Of a stretch of 64,000 nucleotides of DNA, positions 25,759 through 34,524 are shown one piece after another. The stretch is from JACDCY01 sp964350145. GTDB lineage: Bacteria > Gemmatimonadota > Gemmatimonadetes > Gemmatimonadales > Gemmatimonadaceae. The position numbers and the translations under genes are program-made. The notes under the pieces are model-generated. The model was not told the DNA's origin and searched no databases. It saw only the letters and a program-made list of their open reading frames with translations. The stretch lies in contig CAYGJL010000005.1 of the NCBI GenBank assembly GCA_964350145.1, positions 31,506 through 95,505 on the forward strand. Direction: 5' to 3'. Positions within the stretch are counted from its first letter, which is position 1. Every line of letters begins with the position of its first letter.

Positions 25759-27765
25759 TCAGCGAGTCGCAGGGGCCAGGGAGTCTGCCGCCGGCGCATT
25801 ACCCCAGCTGTCATTAGCGGCGTTCCAGTCTGGAACCGATGGATTGGGCCAGAGCCTCAGGCCGATCACGCGCCCGCGAGTAGGCAACGTGGCGGCGAAG
25901 GCGTCGCCCCGCGCCCAGATCTTCTCCGGCAGCCGGAAGTCCTCCGTACCTCCATCCGCGTAGCGCACGCGCAGCATGACCGGAAACGGCACCGACGTCA
26001 TCCGTCTCAAGCCCACCGTGGCCAGCATCTGCCCGGTGTCGCTCTGCGTCACGCTCGTGACGCCGATGTCCAGCACGTCATTCCCGTAAAAGAACGCCCG
26101 CCAGTACCACGACAGGTCTCCGCCGGCGTAGCTCTCGATCGTGCGGAAGAAGTCGGCGGGCGTCGGATGCCTGAACGCCCACTTGCGCGTGTACTCACGA
26201 AATGCCGCGTCGAACAGCTCGGGGCCCACCACATGATTGCGCAACATCAGCAGCACCGCCGCCGGCTTGCGATATCCGACGGCGCCCAGCGCGGATGGAT
26301 GCACGTTGTCGGGCGCGGTCATGAGCGGTGAATCGATCCCGCGCTCGACGATCGACTTCCAGTTGGCCAGGTAGGCGCTCCACGCCTCCCGCCCTGGATA
26401 CCTCCGCTCGTTGGAGAATGAGTTGATGTAGGTGTTGATCCCCTCGTCCTGCCACGCGAACAAGCGCTCGTTCGATCCCACGATCATGGGGAACCACTCG
26501 TGCCCGTGCTCGTGATCGAGCGTGCCGAAAATCGACGTGGGATCGTCGCTCCCGCGGTGCACCATGACGAACATCGGATACTCCATCCCCCCCACGGGAC
26601 CGGCGACGCTCGTCGCCTGCGGATACGGATACTGGAAGAACAGCTCCGAATACGTCTTGATGCTGAACTGCGTCTGCTCCGCGGCGGATTCCCACGCCTT
26701 GTTCGCCTTCGGGTAGTAATACGCCTGCGTCACGATCCCTCTCCAGCTCGTCGCGTCCCACCTGAAATCGGGTGCCGCCGCCCACGCCACGTCGCGCACG
26801 TTGCGGGCGATGAAACGCCACGTCTTCGTTCCCGGCGTCGGACGAGCCACAGCTTCCGCCGGCGGGATGATCCGCACCACCGTGTCGCTCCGCGCCGCAA
26901 CCGCGAGCCGCTGCCTTTGATCCGTCGTCAGCACCTGCTCCGGGTTGTCGAGCACGCCGCTGCCCGCGACCACGTAGCCCGCCGGGACCGTGATCGAGTA
27001 ATCGATGTCGCCATACTCCAGATAGAACTCGCCCTGGCCGAGGTAGGGCTCGATGTTCCAGCCGCGAACGTCGTCGTACACGGCCATCCGCGGATACCAC
27101 TGCGCGATCTCGTAAAAGCTCCCGTCTCTCGCCATCCGGTCCGAGCCGTGCTCAGGCACGAGGAAAGTGAAGCCCATCTCGATGGTCGCGCGTCCGCCCG
27201 GCGGCAGCGGGCGGTCGAGTGTCACGCGCAGCATCGTGTCGTCCACGTGCATCGCCGCTGCGCGGCCGTTCGTCCTGACGTCGCTCAGGTCGAACCCCCC
27301 GAGAAAGCCGCGCACTCCCCACCGCGAATCCGCAGGATAAAGGGCGCCGCCTTTGCTGCCCGACCGGTACAGATTCTGGTCCAGCTGCAGCCAGACGAAT
27401 CGGAGAGTATCCGGCGAGTTGTTGCTGTAACGGATGCTCGCGGTCCCACTGATCCGCTTGGCCGCGGTGTCGAGCTGCGCGGCGATCGTGTAGTCGGCGC
27501 GCTGCTGCCAGTAGTCGGGGCCGGGTGACCCGTCGGCGGATCGGTACCGGTTCGGGCCCGACCAGCCCGCCCTCTGCGGAAGGGCGAACAGATCCTCGTC
27601 CGTCGTTCTCCACTGTACGGAAAACCGTGTGGGCCGGGGCGCCGTGGAATCACCGGCCGTGCTCTCGACGGCACTTACCGAAGCATCGGCGGGGCGCGGG
27701 GCGATAGTGACGGACTGCTGCGGGGCGCAGGCGAGGCAGAGAAGCGCGAGGACAGTTCTTTTCAT
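25759..27765 (-). CDS. M1-family metallopeptidase, lipoprotein (second copy)
   Basis: This 668-residue protein has a lipobox ending Leu-Ala-Cys (about residues 11-13). The zinc site is H418-E-H-G-H422 with Glu441, and GGMEYPMFVM is the exopeptidase-like motif. It shares with the 14723 gene the order PGPDYWQQRADYTI, QWYPRMAVYDDVRGW and WFPMIVGS, so the two are paralogues. Both are 2007 bp long. The product should be anchored in the envelope and cleave peptides. The start at 27763-27765 is 69 bp from the divergent aldo/keto reductase start. Confidence 0.9.
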   Translation of the reverse strand: MKRTVLALLCLACAPQQSVTIAPRPADASVSAVESTAGDSTAPRPTRFSVQWRTTDEDLFALPQRAGWSGPNRYRSADGSPGPDYWQQRADYTIAAQLDTAAKRISGTASIRYSNNSPDTLRFVWLQLDQNLYRSGSKGGALYPADSRWGVRGFLGGFDLSDVRTNGRAAAMHVDDTMLRVTLDRPLPPGGRATIEMGFTFLVPEHGSDRMARDGSFYEIAQWYPRMAVYDDVRGWNIEPYLGQGEFYLEYGDIDYSITVPAGYVVAGSGVLDNPEQVLTTDQRQRLAVAARSDTVVRIIPPAEAVARPTPGTKTWRFIARNVRDVAWAAAPDFRWDATSWRGIVTQAYYYPKANKAWESAAEQTQFSIKTYSELFFQYPYPQATSVAGPVGGMEYPMFVMVHRGSDDPTSIFGTLDHEHGHEWFPMIVGSNERLFAWQDEGINTYINSFSNERRYPGREAWSAYLANWKSIVERGIDSPLMTAPDNVHPSALGAVGYRKPAAVLLMLRNHVVGPELFDAAFREYTRKWAFRHPTPADFFRTIESYAGGDLSWYWRAFFYGNDVLDIGVTSVTQSDTGQMLATVGLRRMTSVPFPVMLRVRYADGGTEDFRLPEKIWARGDAFAATLPTRGRVIGLRLWPNPSVPDWNAANDSWGNAPAADSLAPATR

Positions 27766-27834
27766 GGCGATGGGCCGAGTCGGAGGTCGGAGCTGGTTCT
27801 TGCACGGTAACCACTGCACCGCTACCGTGCCGCA

Positions 27835-28941
27835 GTGCGCGCGCCGAGGAAAGCAGACAGGCTGATCGCGGGGTATGCCACCCGGGAAGGCACCGAGCGA
27901 TACCGCGGCCGCCATGCGCCCAACCGCGCCGAAGACTTCTATCGCCCGTTGGCCGACGTGCTTAGCGTATCCTCCGTCGGGCTCGGCACCTACCTCGGCG
28001 ACTGCGACGACAAGACCGACGTCGGATACGCCGAGGCGGCGCAGCTCGCCGTGCGCTCCGGGTTCAACCTGCTCGACAGCGCGATCAACTACCGCTGCCA
28101 GCGGTCCGAGCGCGCGCTCTCGACGGCGCTGCGAGCGATTGTCTCCTCGGGCGCGGTGTCGCGCGACGAAATCGTGGTGTGCACGAAGGCGGGATACATA
28201 CCGCTCGATGGCGCACCGCCCGCGACGCGCCGCGATTACGACGCGCACCTGCAGGCGCAGTACTTCGACACAGGCATCGTCTCGCCGGACCAGGTCGTCG
28301 CGGCAGGACACTGCATCGCGCCGCGTTACCTGGCCGACCAGGTACAGCGGAGCCGCCGCAATCTCGGGGTCTCCACGATAGACATCTATTATTTGCACAA
28401 CCCCGAGCAGCAGCTCGACGCCCTGTCGCGCGACGCGTTCTCCGACGGGATCGCGGCGGCGTTCGCGCAACTGGAGCGGGAAGTCGCGACCGGGAACATC
28501 GGCTGCTACGGCTGCGCGACCTGGAATGGATTCAGAGTCGGGCCCGACGACAAGTCACACCTCTCGCTCGTTGAGTTGCTCGAGATCGCGGCCACGGTCG
28601 GCGGCTCCGACCACCATTTTCGTGTGATCCAGCTGCCGATCAACCTCGCGATGCCGGAAGCCATCCGCGCGCCAACTCAGGCAATGGGTACGGCGATGGT
28701 TCCGCTGCTGCAGGCGGCGAGCGAGCTCGGGATCGCGGTGATCGCCAGCGCCCCGCTCATGCAGGGTCAGCTCACCAGCGGGCTGCCGGCCAAGCTCGCC
28801 GAAGCGTTCCCCGATCTCGCTACCGACGCGCAGCGCGCGGTGGCATTCGTCCGCTCGCTTCCGCGAGTGACGGCGGCGCTGGTCGGGATGAGGAACCCGG
28901 CGCACCTGCGGGAGCAGTTAACTGCTGTGGCTAGTGACTAG
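27835..28941 (+). CDS. Aldo/keto reductase family protein
   Basis: This 368-residue protein has an AKR barrel. It shows VGLGTYLGDCDDKT at the first strand, LLDSAINYRCQRSE with the catalytic Asp and Tyr (D-x3-N-Y), TKAGY with the Lys, and IDIYYLHNPEQQ with the His. A long insertion (about 125-165) follows the Lys strand. These enzymes reduce carbonyls with NADPH. The start codon is GTG. The last codons (GCT AGT GAC TAG) lie inside foldback D2, whose repeat provides the stop. Confidence 0.88.
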   Translation: MRAPRKADRLIAGYATREGTERYRGRHAPNRAEDFYRPLADVLSVSSVGLGTYLGDCDDKTDVGYAEAAQLAVRSGFNLLDSAINYRCQRSERALSTALRAIVSSGAVSRDEIVVCTKAGYIPLDGAPPATRRDYDAHLQAQYFDTGIVSPDQVVAAGHCIAPRYLADQVQRSRRNLGVSTIDIYYLHNPEQQLDALSRDAFSDGIAAAFAQLEREVATGNIGCYGCATWNGFRVGPDDKSHLSLVELLEIAATVGGSDHHFRVIQLPINLAMPEAIRAPTQAMGTAMVPLLQAASELGIAVIASAPLMQGQLTSGLPAKLAEAFPDLATDAQRAVAFVRSLPRVTAALVGMRNPAHLREQLTAVASD

Positions 28942-29020
28942 TGACTGGTGACTAGTAACTGCTCGGCATGGTAGTGACCGATGAGCAGTTACTAGTCACT
29001 AGTCACAAGTCACAAGTCAC
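28932..29020. repeat. Foldback element D2 (TAGTGAC heptads) carrying two stop codons
   Basis: The left arm is TAGTGAC, TAGTGAC, TGGTGAC, TAGTAAC, TGCTCGG (28932-28966). The right arm is its reverse complement, ending at 29020. The TAG at 28939-28941 ends the aldo/keto reductase gene, and the TGA on the minus strand at 29017-29019 ends the convergent lipoprotein gene. Confidence 0.9.
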
Positions 29021-29703
29021 CTCTGTACCACCACCGGTGTCGCCTTCAGGCTCAGGTTGTGATTCACTCGCAATCCGGCGATTCCATCCGCTTGCAGGTT
29101 GAGCGCCGACTTGCTCAGCGCCGCGGCCACCACGTCGTTGACGACGAACTTCACCGAGTCTCCGGCGACCTGCACCTGGAGCCGGTAGGTCTGTCTTCCC
29201 AGCGAATCGGCGGCCGGCACCCACTGCGTCTTGTGCCACGCGATCAGGTCCCGTGTCGTGTCTCCGTCCCGGTGCTTGACCAGCATCTCGCCCGTACCCG
29301 CCACCACGAAATAGCTGTACTTCTGCGCCGGGGTATCGAGATTCTGGCCGCCGAAAATCAGGCCGAACGCCTCCCGATGCCGCGGAGCGGCCAGCTGCTC
29401 GATCGTCGAGCTCACCGTATAGTTGCCCGTCGCCATGTCTTTTGGGGAATACACGATGTGGGCCGGCCCCGTCGTGATCTCCCAGTTGTTTCCGGACACT
29501 ACGTACTTGGCGTCGGTGATGTTGGTGTTGGCCCTGTCGGTCCGGCCGAGATATCCAGCGGGCAGCCCGCTCGCGCCCGTGGGAGTCAGGTCAGGGTCCG
29601 ATTCCGACCGGACAGTCGCCGCCCCAGTATCCACGTTGCCGTTGCTCGCCGCGGGCGCGCACGCCCCGAGCAGCAGACCAAAGATCAATACCCTTTTACG
29701 CAT
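29017..29703 (-). CDS. Lipoprotein with a jelly-roll-like (LamG/DUF1080-like) domain
   Basis: This 228-residue protein starts Met-Arg-Lys-Arg and has a lipobox ending GAC at about residue 15. The rest (about 60-228) is beta-rich with patterns such as REAFGLIFGG, YSYFVVAGTGEMLVKHRDG and YRLQVQVAGDSVKFVVND. These are typical of concanavalin-like jelly rolls that bind carbohydrates. The exact family is uncertain. It is probably anchored in the envelope. Its stop codon lies inside foldback D2. Confidence 0.72.
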   Translation of the reverse strand: MRKRVLIFGLLLGACAPAASNGNVDTGAATVRSESDPDLTPTGASGLPAGYLGRTDRANTNITDAKYVVSGNNWEITTGPAHIVYSPKDMATGNYTVSSTIEQLAAPRHREAFGLIFGGQNLDTPAQKYSYFVVAGTGEMLVKHRDGDTTRDLIAWHKTQWVPAADSLGRQTYRLQVQVAGDSVKFVVNDVVAAALSKSALNLQADGIAGLRVNHNLSLKATPVVVQR

Positions 29704-29831
29704 TTTTATCCTCGTTTGAGACTGTGACCCGGGCGGTTATGCCCACCCCGCCGGTGACTCCACGCAGGTTGTGTGCGCGAATCTTGCTATCTGGTACCTT
29801 AAACCACCCTCCTCTACAGGAGCATACATCA

Positions 29832-30212
29832 ATGGCGGCAAAAAAATCGTCGCGGAGCAAGTCCGCGGCACGGGGCAAATCGAAGCGCACGGCGAAGCGA
29901 AGCTCCGCCAAACGCAGCACTGCCAAACGCAGCTCCACCAAGCGGAGCTCTGCCAAGCGGAGCACGGCGAAACGCGGGTCTGCCAAGCGCAGCTCGGCAA
30001 AGCGCAGCTCCGCCAAACGGAGCAGTGGACGAAAGTCCGCGGCAAAGCGGCGGTCCTCCAGCCGGAAAGCCAGCCCGCGCGCGCGAGCGCGGGCGATCGT
30101 GAAGCGCACGAAGCGGGTCGCGACCACGGTCGCGAAGCAGGCCGTGGATCTTGCCCAGTCGGCCGGGCACAAGATCAGCGAGACCGCCGGCGCCGTAACG
30201 GACCGGTTCTAG
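29832..30212 (+). CDS. Histone H1-like Ser/Lys/Arg repeat protein
   Basis: This 126-residue protein starts at 29832 behind AGGAG (29818-29822). Residues 20-65 consist of a pentapeptide repeat (SAKRS, TAKRS, STKRS, GSAKR), followed by an Arg/Lys-rich stretch. The C-terminal 30 residues form an amphipathic helix. The composition is that of small basic H1-like DNA-binding proteins (HupB tail or Hc1 type). A nucleoid or RNA role is inferred. The repeated DNA makes the gene prone to length change. Confidence 0.75.
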   Translation: MAAKKSSRSKSAARGKSKRTAKRSSAKRSTAKRSSTKRSSAKRSTAKRGSAKRSSAKRSSAKRSSGRKSAAKRRSSSRKASPRARARAIVKRTKRVATTVAKQAVDLAQSAGHKISETAGAVTDRF

Positions 30213-30265
30213 ACCGCGGACGCAACAGGGCGAGGCTTCTCCATGAGAGGTCTCGTCCTTTTTCA

Positions 30266-31021
30266 TTACATGTGGTCCGCGAACCAGTCCCGCGCGCGGG
30301 CCGCAACGATCTCTCGGTCGTGGTCAACTGTGAGCACGTGCCCACCACGCTCGACGAACACCAGGCGCTTCTCTGCCGCTGGTATCGTGCGGTAGGCGTA
30401 TTCCGCGATCTTGCGCGAGACCCGGTTGTCGTTCCGTGACTGCAGGATCAAAGTCGGCGCCGTGATCGAGGGCAGAGACTTGCGCGCGAGCCGGGTGACC
30501 TCGAACAGCTGGCGGATCGCGCCCGCTGTCGTGACTCCGTACGCCAGATTCTTTGCGCGCTCGTCGGGGTCGTGTATCGAGAGATCGCTCTGCGCCGTGA
30601 ACGGTCCGGCAAGCGGCCCCCATACCCGATGCAGCAGCGCGGCCGCCCTCAGCGACCGCGGCATTCCCACGTAGGGCGCGAGCAGCACCAGGGCCGGCAG
30701 CCGCGGCGCGCCCGCCGCGATGATGGCGGCAAGCGCTCCCCCCATGGACAGTCCCCCGAGACCGACCGCCCGAAACGCCGGAACCATCGACTCGTACTCC
30801 GTACGCGCGTACTCGATCCATTCGCGCGCGCGCGACCGGTCGAACTCGTCCACCGCGCTGCCGTGGCCGGGCAGGAGCGGAACTCTGACGGTGAACCCGG
30901 CATCGCGCAGCGCCGCGGCGAGGTAGCCGAGCGTCTGCGGAGTGTCGCCGAAGCCGTGCAGCAGGAGCACGGCAGAGTTTCCGCCACCACGAAGCTCGAT
31001 CGGCTCCGCGCCCGCGATCAT
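30266..31021 (-). CDS. Alpha/beta hydrolase, carboxylesterase/monoacylglycerol lipase-like
   Basis: This 251-residue protein starts in an ATGA overlap with the Crp-like gene. It shows LLLHGFGDTP (oxyanion loop, about 20-29), the nucleophile motif GLSMGG (about 91-96), an acid in LQSRNDNRVS and the His in RGGHVLTVDHD. The size and layout match thermostable esterase Est30 and bacterial monoacylglycerol lipases. No signal peptide is present, so it acts in the cytoplasm. Confidence 0.9.
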   Translation of the reverse strand: MIAGAEPIELRGGGNSAVLLLHGFGDTPQTLGYLAAALRDAGFTVRVPLLPGHGSAVDEFDRSRAREWIEYARTEYESMVPAFRAVGLGGLSMGGALAAIIAAGAPRLPALVLLAPYVGMPRSLRAAALLHRVWGPLAGPFTAQSDLSIHDPDERAKNLAYGVTTAGAIRQLFEVTRLARKSLPSITAPTLILQSRNDNRVSRKIAEYAYRTIPAAEKRLVFVERGGHVLTVDHDREIVAARARDWFADHM

Positions 31022-31680
31022 GCCGGCGATAATGCGAGCTGACTGCAGTGAATGACGTACGACGCTCCCTTCCTCTCCGCCACTCCGGATCCGACCAACC
31101 GGCCAAGCGCAAGCGAGATCGACTCCCGCGTGGCACCCACCATTTCGCAGATCAACCGGTAGTCGGCGGGCAATACCACCAGAGTCCCGTTCGCCCTGCT
31201 CGCCGGGTCCTGGCTCAGGCGGTCTAGCACGGCCAGCACGCGCTGCTCCACGGAAGCGGCCGCGAAGTCGTACAGTCTCCGCAGAAGCGCGGCGCGCTCG
31301 GTCACCATCTGCCCGGCGAGCGCGACGGCGCACGCCGGCTGCTCGCGCACCACCGCGCGGTACCCGTCGTAGTTGAGATGGAGGGTTTCACTCTGCAGCA
31401 CGGCATAGGCGTTGGTCGCATACGATGCGTCGGGGGAAAGACCTTCACAGCCGAACGTCTCCCGCTCGAAAGCGACACACGGCACGAAATCACGCTTGTT
31501 CCGGCCGGCCGTGCTCAGGGCGACTCTCCCGCTAAGGACCACGAATAGTCCGTTCGCGAGGGAGCCACGCTCGTAAAGAGTGAATCCCGCCGGCCAGCTG
31601 GCTCTGGCACCGTACCCAGCGAGGATTTCGAGATCGCCCCGCGTGAGCTGCCCTGGTTGCGGATGTTCGTTGGTCGACAT
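31018..31680 (-). CDS. Crp/Fnr-family transcriptional regulator
   Basis: This 220-residue protein has an N-terminal cyclic-nucleotide-binding-type barrel (about 10-130, FTLYERGSLANGLFVVLSGRVALS) and a C-terminal winged helix (about 145-215, LICEMVGATRESISLALGRL as recognition region). The cysteines are not arranged as an Fnr iron-sulfur site, and a cAMP-binding R-S/T pair is not evident, so the effector is unknown. The downstream hydrolase is coupled to it by ATGA and is a candidate target. Confidence 0.9.
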   Translation of the reverse strand: MSTNEHPQPGQLTRGDLEILAGYGARASWPAGFTLYERGSLANGLFVVLSGRVALSTAGRNKRDFVPCVAFERETFGCEGLSPDASYATNAYAVLQSETLHLNYDGYRAVVREQPACAVALAGQMVTERAALLRRLYDFAAASVEQRVLAVLDRLSQDPASRANGTLVVLPADYRLICEMVGATRESISLALGRLVGSGVAERKGASYVIHCSQLALSPA

Positions 31681-31734
31681 TGCGTGCCCGGTTGACGACC
31701 GGTCTCTCTTGCAATCGTCGCGCCCGTCCGAAAA

Positions 31735-32367
31735 TCACTCCTCCATCTCGGCTAGCGCGTGGCGGAGCGCGGTCCGAAACGCTTCCTCCCGGTCGCCCCC
31801 CGAGGGAAGGGCTTTGGAGATCTCGGAGAAGGTGGACAGCATCTCGTCGCGGACGAATCCCTCCGCGGGAGCGGTTATCCCCAGTTCGGCCAGCGACCTC
31901 AGCGCAACCTCGCGAAGCAGAGCGACCGTCTCCGGCGCCAGTCCGGCCAGGATCCCCGGCAACGGCGGCTCGGGCAAGGGATCCCGTATTCTCTGCGGCG
32001 CCTCGAACAGCGCGGTCACCGGAGCCAGCGACACCAAGATCGAGCCCTCGTTGTGCTCGTGCCAGCCGCTGACGACCCCCCGGCGGCGCAGGGAAAAGAG
32101 CAGCGCCTCGACTGCCGGCTTGATTACGGGGACACCGCCGTCGCTCGATTTGCCCCGCCCGGTTATAACCAGGACGTCGCCTGGCTGCGACATCTGTCGC
32201 TCGCGTAGCCACGCCTCCGTCCGCGCCTTCGCTTCCGCTGCCGTGGGCAGCGAAGCGCGCAGGTTCAGCGTCCGGCTCGGGCCGAAGGCAGCTTCGTCCA
32301 GCGCCCTGAGCACACCCGGTCCGTCACGCCCGCCGCGCCCCTCGGGTGCCCGGCTCCGACGCGACAC
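31735..32367 (-). CDS. Smr-domain protein
   Basis: This 210-residue protein has a start at GTG 32365-32367. The Smr domain (about 30-115) contains LNLRASLPTAAEAK, then VLVITGRGKSSDGGVP, then a short strand near GSILVSLAP. Smr domains nick DNA or RNA in MutS2 and related proteins. The usual LDLHG motif at the start is LNLRA here, so the first His is missing. A C-terminal helical part of about 90 residues is extra. It lies between the phosphatase gene and the Crp-like gene. Confidence 0.75.
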   Translation of the reverse strand: MSRRSRAPEGRGGRDGPGVLRALDEAAFGPSRTLNLRASLPTAAEAKARTEAWLRERQMSQPGDVLVITGRGKSSDGGVPVIKPAVEALLFSLRRRGVVSGWHEHNEGSILVSLAPVTALFEAPQRIRDPLPEPPLPGILAGLAPETVALLREVALRSLAELGITAPAEGFVRDEMLSTFSEISKALPSGGDREEAFRTALRHALAEMEE

Positions 32368-32380
32368 GCCGGGCCGTCCG

Positions 32381-33970
32381 CTACCGGAGCGCCGCGCTCA
32401 GTGGCACTCCGTCGAGCCGCTCCATGGGCGTCAGCCCGAGCGCCCGCGCGAGCGTCGGCGCCATATCCACCACTCGTACCGTCTCCCCGTGCATCCCCTG
32501 CCGGAACGGCGCGCCGAAAAAGATCACTGGAACGCGCGCGTCGTAGTCGTGCGGCGTGCCGTGCGTCGCGTACGTGCCCGCGCCCCAGTAGCTGTACGGG
32601 GTGAGCGTGATGACCAGCGCCGCGTCGTCGTCGCTCGCGAACATGTGTAGCCAGCGCCGGCCAATGTGATCCTGCACCGTATCCCGCCGGGCCAGCTCGC
32701 TGGGACGGTCCACGCGCATGACTCCGGGGATCCGCGCGGCGCTGTCCGCGAATGCGGCGACGAGCGCGGCAACGTCGGTGCTACCGAGCGAGGCGCGGTC
32801 GAGCGTTAGCGCGCCGCTGCCGAACCTGATCGCCGTCGTGTCCCCTCCCCCCGCGAGAACCGCCTGCCGCGCCTGCGCCATGACGGGGCCGATGTAGACG
32901 CGCGTCGCCTGCGGGTTCATTGACAGCCCGCTGACGTCGATGAAGGGAGCGACACCGTGGTCGCCAGTGAGCGCGACGATCACGTTCTCGCGCCCGCGCA
33001 GGGCGAACAGCGAATCGAGGAATCCCCCCAGCATGCGATCGAGCCGGAGCATGTGGTCGTGCACCTCGCGCGAATCGGGCCCGAACGCGTGGCCCGTGCC
33101 GTCCATCCCCGAGAGCGAGACCGCCAACATGTCGGTTCGTCCGCCGGCGCCGAGCTGCATCTGATTCACGCCCTCGAGCGCGAGCTGCAGCGTGACTTCG
33201 TCGATCCACGGATAATTCGGGAGCAGGTACCCGATCGCCGCCGAATCCTCGGGCGCGAAGTGCGGAAACACGAAATCGCGGCCGAGGTTCTCGACCGGGA
33301 CGCTGTCGCGCTCAGTGTACGCGCTCGCGGGGAGCAGCAGGTCCCACGCTTTCCCCGCATACGAGTGCGGGATGCGCCGCGCGTTGAAGTCGCGCACCCA
33401 CTGCGGCAACTCGCTGGCGTAGTAGCTGCTCGTCACGAAAACGCCGCTGCCCTCACCCGTCCGCACCGGCGAGTACCAGTATACCTGTCCCCTGCTCTTG
33501 CCGATGGGGAGAATGGCGCCTCTATCCTTGCGGGAGACCGACAGAACGCGCGTGGACGAATCGCGTGCGACCAGCCAGTCGGTGAGCGTCGTTCCCTCGA
33601 ACCTGTGGGGCGACGCACCCTGGCCCATCGCGCCTGTGAGCGTAGTTCCCGGGTCCGCCACGCCGGCGCTGTTCGAGGCGATTCCGGTATTCACCGGGAA
33701 CCGGCCCGACATCGTGCTGGCGTGGCCGGGCGCGGTCTCGGTTACCGCGTGGTCCTGGTACCCGTTCTGGAATACCGCGCCTTCGCGGTACAGCAGCGCG
33801 AGCCCGCCGTCGAGCTGGTGCTTCCAGCGGTCGTAGTATTCCGGGAGCAGCTGGTCCACCGTGATGAACACGACCAGCGCTGGCTGCACCGGCTGGGCGG
33901 GCTGCTGCAAAGTCGCGGCACACCCGGCAAGCGAGACGCAACCGGCGAAGAAGACGATTCGGAGACGCAT
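32381..33970 (-). CDS. Alkaline phosphatase superfamily lipoprotein (PafA-like/nucleotide pyrophosphatase)
   Basis: This 529-residue protein has a lipobox LAGC (about residue 17). The zinc sites are recognisable: Asp in FITVDQL, the nucleophile Thr in TETAPGHASTMSG, MDGTGHAFGPD, TGDHGV and HGTPHDYD. The Thr nucleophile and layout match PafA and type I phosphodiesterases, which hydrolyse phosphate esters in the periplasm. It is followed 13 nt later by the Smr gene and preceded 3 nt earlier by a lipoprotein gene. Confidence 0.9.
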   Translation of the reverse strand: MRLRIVFFAGCVSLAGCAATLQQPAQPVQPALVVFITVDQLLPEYYDRWKHQLDGGLALLYREGAVFQNGYQDHAVTETAPGHASTMSGRFPVNTGIASNSAGVADPGTTLTGAMGQGASPHRFEGTTLTDWLVARDSSTRVLSVSRKDRGAILPIGKSRGQVYWYSPVRTGEGSGVFVTSSYYASELPQWVRDFNARRIPHSYAGKAWDLLLPASAYTERDSVPVENLGRDFVFPHFAPEDSAAIGYLLPNYPWIDEVTLQLALEGVNQMQLGAGGRTDMLAVSLSGMDGTGHAFGPDSREVHDHMLRLDRMLGGFLDSLFALRGRENVIVALTGDHGVAPFIDVSGLSMNPQATRVYIGPVMAQARQAVLAGGGDTTAIRFGSGALTLDRASLGSTDVAALVAAFADSAARIPGVMRVDRPSELARRDTVQDHIGRRWLHMFASDDDAALVITLTPYSYWGAGTYATHGTPHDYDARVPVIFFGAPFRQGMHGETVRVVDMAPTLARALGLTPMERLDGVPLSAALR

Positions 33971-33973
33971 TGA

Positions 33974-34450
33974 TCAGGGCTTGGGAGAGAAAACGAGAGG
34001 GCCACCGAACGCGGTCGTGACTGCGATGCGCCAACCCGCGGGAGTCTTCACGAATACGCGCTCGGACACGCCGGCGCTGACGGAATCGCCGTAGCGCACG
34101 TCATAACGATAGGTGCCGTACACGACACCGGGCGCCAGCGGTACCACTGTGAGGTCCCGGGCCATCAGAGTGTCGGGCCAGCTCGTGCTGGTCCGCGCGG
34201 GCCAGCCTTCGAAGCCGAGCTCGAGCCCGTCGGACCCGTTCCGCGCGAGCCGCGGACTTTGCAGATACGTGGCGATGTAGCGCGGGCGGTCACGCTTGTG
34301 AATTGCGTCGATGTTCTCGCGGAAGAGCGCCAACGCCTCCACGCTATCGGATGCGGTCGACGTTTGCGCGACGGGCGAGGCGACGGTTGCAGTCGCGCAC
34401 CCGGTTAGCACGAGTAGGAGTGAAAAAAGTGCCACGCGTGTCATAAGCAT
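33974..34450 (-). CDS. Lipoprotein with NTF2-like (SnoaL/DUF4440-type) domain
   Basis: This 158-residue protein has the lipobox LTGC (about residue 18), followed by a cone-shaped NTF2-like domain. The ALALFRENIDAIHKRDRPRY helix, the later VYGTYRYDVRY and the final RVFVKTPAGWRIAVT strand match that family. Such domains bind small ligands or act as simple enzymes. A second ATG 6 nt downstream is equally possible as start. It leads a minus-strand run with the phosphatase gene. Confidence 0.75.
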   Translation of the reverse strand: MLMTRVALFSLLLVLTGCATATVASPVAQTSTASDSVEALALFRENIDAIHKRDRPRYIATYLQSPRLARNGSDGLELGFEGWPARTSTSWPDTLMARDLTVVPLAPGVVYGTYRYDVRYGDSVSAGVSERVFVKTPAGWRIAVTTAFGGPLVFSPKP

Positions 34451-34524
34451 CGGAGTTTGGGGGGTCGGTTTGTCTGTCTCCCCGTCACCAACTGCCTCAG
34501 AATACAGCGCGCGCGCTGGTCCGG

